DNA of 7,918 bases from Paenibacillaceae bacterium (GTDB lineage Bacteria > Bacillota > Bacilli > Paenibacillales > YIM-B00363): contig JAGWXQ010000065.1 of NCBI GenBank assembly GCA_018969805.1, positions 1 to 7,918 on the forward strand, written 5' to 3'. The notes below the pieces were generated by a model. That model saw only the letters and a program-made list of their open reading frames with translations. It was not told the origin of the DNA and did no database searches. This document shows, piece after piece, positions 5,233 to 7,918 of this stretch (position 1 is the stretch's first letter; the number at the start of each line of letters is the position of its first letter). Position numbers and translations under genes: made by a program.

Positions 5233-7221
5233 ATGTCGTCGCGCAACGTATGGACGGATGTGTTTCACAAAGCACATGCGATCCACTTGCTGAGCATCGG
5301 TTTGTTGGGCGGTGCAGGTGTGCTTTGGTGGGTGCTGTCATCGATCGTGTACGGGTTTGTGCTTGGGGTGGCAATCGTCCTTGTCACAACTGCGTATGGG
5401 ATACACATACGCTCGATGCGAAACATGCACGCGACAATCCAATCGATCAGCCATCGCGTAAAACGATTGTCGCATGAGGTGATTTCTGAACTTCCGATCG
5501 GCATTGTGCTCTATGATGAGGAACGGCGCATTGAGTGGCACAACCCGTGGATTGCTGCAGTCATGCACCGACCGACGCTTGTAGGGGCGGCACTGCAAGA
5601 CATTTGTAAGACGACGAAGTGGAACAAATTGCGCGATGAAACGATTGTGATCGAATGCGCCCCGCATTCAGAACGAACCGTGCGCGTGCTGCACCACGTA
5701 GAAGAGCGGCTCGTGTATTTTTTTGATGTGACAGAATTCGCTGTATTGTCGAAAAAATATGAATCTGATCGACTGGCGATTGGGTTGCTCGCCATCGACA
5801 ACATCGATGAAGTGATGCAAGGAATGGATGAACAACAAAAAAGCATGATGACCGCACAGGTGACGACAAAAATTACGGGATACGCTCAGAAACATCGATT
5901 GTATGCCCGGCGCATCGCTTCCGATAAGTATGTGTTTTTGTTGCGATCATCACAATTGCACATGCTGCAAGAACAAAAGTTTGATGTCCTTGATGATGTG
6001 CGTCTGGCTACGGCACAGCTGAAAATACCCATGACGGTCAGCATCGGGATCGCAGCAGGGCAAGACGACCTTATTGTGCTTGGTACCGCGGCGCAAGCAG
6101 CACTTGATCTCGCACTCGGTCGAGGCGGGGATCAAGTGGCCGTGAAAATTGGGGATCGGTACTCGTTTTATGGTGGACGCTCAGGCGCAGTGGAAAAACG
6201 ATCAAAAATTCGTGCACGCGTCTTTGCGCATGCGATGCGTGATATGATTAAAGAAAGTGATCATGTGCTCATTATGGGGCATAAATTGCCGGACATGGAT
6301 TGTGTAGGGTCGGCGATCGGGGTACTGCGCATGACCGATGCGTTGGAAGTTCCGGCTTCGATCGTCATGGAAGGGACAAACTCGGCGATCGCGCAGCTCA
6401 TCGATGTCCTTGAGGAACACGAGACGATACGGGGTCGGATCGTGACACCTTCTGAAGCGCTGGAAATGATCACCCAACGCACACTTGTCGTCGTTGTCGA
6501 TACGCACAAGGCGTCGCTGCTTGCCGAACCAAAATGTATGACGGTTGCAAAAAGAAAAATCATCATTGACCATCATCGCCGAAGTGAAGATGGTATCGAA
6601 GATGCGACGCTCGTATATATGGAACCGTACGCATCATCGGCAAGCGAGCTCGTTACGGAACTTCTCCCCTATGTTGCAGACGCATTTGAAGTTGGACGTA
6701 TCGAGGCGACTGCGTTGCTCGCGGGCATCGTCATGGACACGAATCGATTTTCAGTGCGCACCGGAGCACGCACGTATGAGGCGGCGGCGTATTTGCGCAG
6801 AAGCGGCGCGGATTCGGCACTTGTGCAGTGCATGATGAAAGACAACATGACGGATTATTTGATTAAGGCAGACATTGTTCGTACGACAAAGCTCATTGAC
6901 GACGAATTTGCCGTCGCGATCGTTCCAAAAGGACAGAGAGCGTCCGCTCTTTTGTGTGCGCAAGTTGCAGATACGTTGTTGGCGATGCAAGGTGTTCGGG
7001 CATCGTTTGTGATCTGGGATCGAAGTGATGGGCGTGTGCATATGAGCGCGCGGTCGCTGGGTGAAGTCAACGTACAAATGTTGATGGAAGCGTTTGGTGG
7101 AGGGGGGCATCTCACGCATGCAGCAGCACAAGTCGATCGACCGATCGAGGAAGTCGTTGCGCGATTGTACGTCGTCATCGGGCAACTTGATGCGTCAAAA
7201 CTAGGGAGGGAACAAAAGTGA
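5233..7221 (+). CDS. gdpP: Membrane-bound c-di-AMP phosphodiesterase GdpP (YybT)
   Basis: A complete 662-residue protein, near the usual 655-660. GdpP hydrolyses the second messenger c-di-AMP to pApA and so affects potassium balance and cell-wall stress. Domains in order: two transmembrane helices (about 17-35 and 38-57); a PAS-like domain (about 83-165; haem-binding in B. subtilis); a degenerate GGDEF domain (about 175-310) with ASDKY (229-233) in place of GGDEF, so no cyclase activity is expected; a DHH domain with GHKLPDMD (349-356), VVDTH (421-425), DHH (446-448) and IVMDTNRF (499-506); and DHHA1 with GGGGH (622-626). All expected metal ligands appear intact. Most homologues I recall have Ala after PDMD, whereas here it is Cys357. 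GAGGG (5222-5226), 6 nt before the ATG, supports the start. The end overlaps rplI by 4 nt. Confidence 0.96.
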   Translation: MSSRNVWTDVFHKAHAIHLLSIGLLGGAGVLWWVLSSIVYGFVLGVAIVLVTTAYGIHIRSMRNMHATIQSISHRVKRLSHEVISELPIGIVLYDEERRIEWHNPWIAAVMHRPTLVGAALQDICKTTKWNKLRDETIVIECAPHSERTVRVLHHVEERLVYFFDVTEFAVLSKKYESDRLAIGLLAIDNIDEVMQGMDEQQKSMMTAQVTTKITGYAQKHRLYARRIASDKYVFLLRSSQLHMLQEQKFDVLDDVRLATAQLKIPMTVSIGIAAGQDDLIVLGTAAQAALDLALGRGGDQVAVKIGDRYSFYGGRSGAVEKRSKIRARVFAHAMRDMIKESDHVLIMGHKLPDMDCVGSAIGVLRMTDALEVPASIVMEGTNSAIAQLIDVLEEHETIRGRIVTPSEALEMITQRTLVVVVDTHKASLLAEPKCMTVAKRKIIIDHHRRSEDGIEDATLVYMEPYASSASELVTELLPYVADAFEVGRIEATALLAGIVMDTNRFSVRTGARTYEAAAYLRRSGADSALVQCMMKDNMTDYLIKADIVRTTKLIDDEFAVAIVPKGQRASALLCAQVADTLLAMQGVRASFVIWDRSDGRVHMSARSLGEVNVQMLMEAFGGGGHLTHAAAQVDRPIEEVVARLYVVIGQLDASKLGREQK

Positions 7222-7661
7222 AGGTGATTTTGCTTGCAGATGTCCCGTCATTAGGAAAAAAAGGGGAAGTCAAAGATGTTGCGGACGGCTATGCGCGCAA
7301 TTTTTTATTGCCCAAACAATGGGCGCAACCCGCATCACAAGCTGCGATGAACGCGCTCGAACAAAAGAAAAAAGCGGAACGGAACCGCGCCGATGCAGCG
7401 CGCGTAAATGCGCTCAAACGTGCTGAAACGATGCAACACCTCGTTTTGACGATACCATCAAAAGTTGGTGAACAAGGAAAATTGTTTGGTTCGATTACGA
7501 CAAAACACGTAGCGGATGCGCTTGCAGCGCACGGGTTCACGATCGACAAACGCGACGTGCTTTTAGACGAAGCGATTCGATCTTTGGGGGAAACGACGGT
7601 GCGCATTAAGCTGCACCAAGATGTCTTTGCCCACGTGCGTGTGCGTGTAGAAAAAGCATGA
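7218..7661 (+). CDS. rplI: 50S ribosomal protein L9
   Basis: A complete 147-residue L9 of normal length. The N-terminal 23S-binding domain opens MKVILLADVPSLGKKGEVKD and contains the family signature GYARNFLLPKQWA (about residues 24-36). A long basic connecting helix follows (about 40-75, rich in Lys, Arg and Ala), then a C-terminal domain (about 80-147) with EQGKLFGSITTKHVADAL. L9 bridges the L1-stalk base and influences frame maintenance. It starts with GTG inside the gdpP stop (GTGA, 7218-7221), with GGGAGGG at 7204-7210 upstream, so translation is coupled to gdpP. Its own stop overlaps the dnaB start (ATGA, 7658-7661). The gdpP-rplI-dnaB order is conserved in Bacilli. Confidence 0.98.
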   Translation: MKVILLADVPSLGKKGEVKDVADGYARNFLLPKQWAQPASQAAMNALEQKKKAERNRADAARVNALKRAETMQHLVLTIPSKVGEQGKLFGSITTKHVADALAAHGFTIDKRDVLLDEAIRSLGETTVRIKLHQDVFAHVRVRVEKA

Positions 7662-7918
7662 ACAACTTTGACGACCGTACGATCGATCGTACGCCACCGG
7701 CACATCAAGAAGCGGAGCAGGCGGTGCTCGGTGCAATCTTAATCGACACGACGATGATTGTGTCGATGATGGAACTGCTGCGACCGGAAGATTTTTATCG
7801 CGAAAGCCACAAGGTCATTTACGAGGCAATGATCGCGGTGGCGGCGACGCAACCGATCGACATCGTCACACTGGCGTCAAAATTGCACAATGCACAGCAG
7901 CTCGAACGCGTCGGGGGC
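7658..7918 (+). CDS. dnaB: Replicative DNA helicase DnaB (DnaC in Bacillus), N-terminal part (3' truncated by window edge)
   Basis: The first 87 residues are present and the frame is open to the window end. The segment PPAHQEAEQAVLGAILID (residues 13-30), followed by LLRPEDFYRESHKVIYEAM, is the typical DnaB N-terminal domain that forms the hexamer collar and contacts primase and the loader. The RecA-like ATPase domain lies outside the window. The ATG at 7658 overlaps the rplI stop by 4 nt and has only a weak purine-rich sequence upstream (AGAAAAAG), so translation probably depends on ribosomes finishing rplI. Codons 7-12 consist entirely of an 18-bp perfect palindrome. Confidence 0.96.
   Translation, partial: MNNFDDRTIDRTPPAHQEAEQAVLGAILIDTTMIVSMMELLRPEDFYRESHKVIYEAMIAVAATQPIDIVTLASKLHNAQQLERVGG
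7676..7693 (+). repeat. 18-bp perfect palindrome inside the dnaB start region
   Basis: CGTACGATCGATCGTACG is its own reverse complement over 18 bases, with no central spacer. It encodes Arg-Thr-Ile-Asp-Arg-Thr in dnaB. As RNA it could form a tight hairpin just after the start codon or act as a dimeric protein-binding site in DNA. It may simply be an extreme case of the CGATCG-rich composition of this window. Confidence 0.8.

Noticed and set aside
4489..5246. Long minus-strand open frames opposite yybS (over 200 codons), and similar ones opposite the desulfurase.
   Set aside because: They are antisense shadows of well-supported genes, with low-complexity His/Thr/Asn/Arg-rich translations and no ribosome-binding sites.
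5261..5276. TGTTTCACAAAGCACA resembles half of the parS consensus TGTTTCACGTGAAACA.
   Set aside because: Only the left half matches; the central CACGTG and the right half are lost, and it lies in gdpP coding sequence. No other parS-like site was seen; CACGTG cores at about 1499, 1105 and 7632 lack the flanks.
1..7918. CRISPR arrays, insertion sequences, prophage or toxin-antitoxin genes.
   Set aside because: No spaced direct repeats, transposase, integrase or terminal inverted repeats were seen; all genes are core functions on one strand.

Overview
The window looks like chromosomal core DNA of a low-to-moderate GC Bacillota (Bacilli). The order parA-parB ... rpsF-ssb-rpsR ... yybS-gdpP-rplI-dnaB is the conserved block beside the replication origin in this class, and the protein sequences (Soj/Spo0J-type ParAB, zinc-free S18, GdpP) fit it. 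I infer an Alicyclobacillaceae-like or related spore-former with GC near the low fifties. That family placement is a guess from gene order and composition, not a match I could run. All genes lie on the plus strand and no mobile element was seen.

Layout. Positions 1-1206 hold the end of parA and a complete parB, overlapping by 8 nt (chromosome and origin partitioning). Positions 1228-2609 hold a class V cysteine desulfurase and a DUF3343 (putative Se/S carrier) protein joined by an ATGA overlap, a likely sulfur (or selenium) mobilisation pair. Positions 2610-2986 carry a promoter with an extended -10, a strongly self-complementary leader of about 100 nt, and tRNA-Ser(CGA) with encoded CCA. Positions 2987-4242 are rpsF, ssb and rpsR (ribosomal S6, single-strand binding protein, ribosomal S18), with an unusually long rpsF-ssb gap that holds a hairpin. 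A hairpin and T-run terminator follows rpsR.

Positions 4327-7918 form a second tight cluster: the membrane protein YybS (DUF2232), the c-di-AMP phosphodiesterase GdpP, ribosomal L9, and the start of the replicative helicase DnaB. The last two junctions are 4-nt start/stop overlaps, so translation is probably coupled.

Functionally the window joins origin segregation, replication (SSB, DnaB), ribosome assembly (S6, S18, L9), c-di-AMP turnover and cysteine sulfur transfer. No clearly new system is visible. The least explained parts are the folded leader before tRNA-Ser, the hairpin-bearing rpsF-ssb spacer, and a strong excess of the word CGATCG, including an 18-bp perfect palindrome at the start of dnaB.
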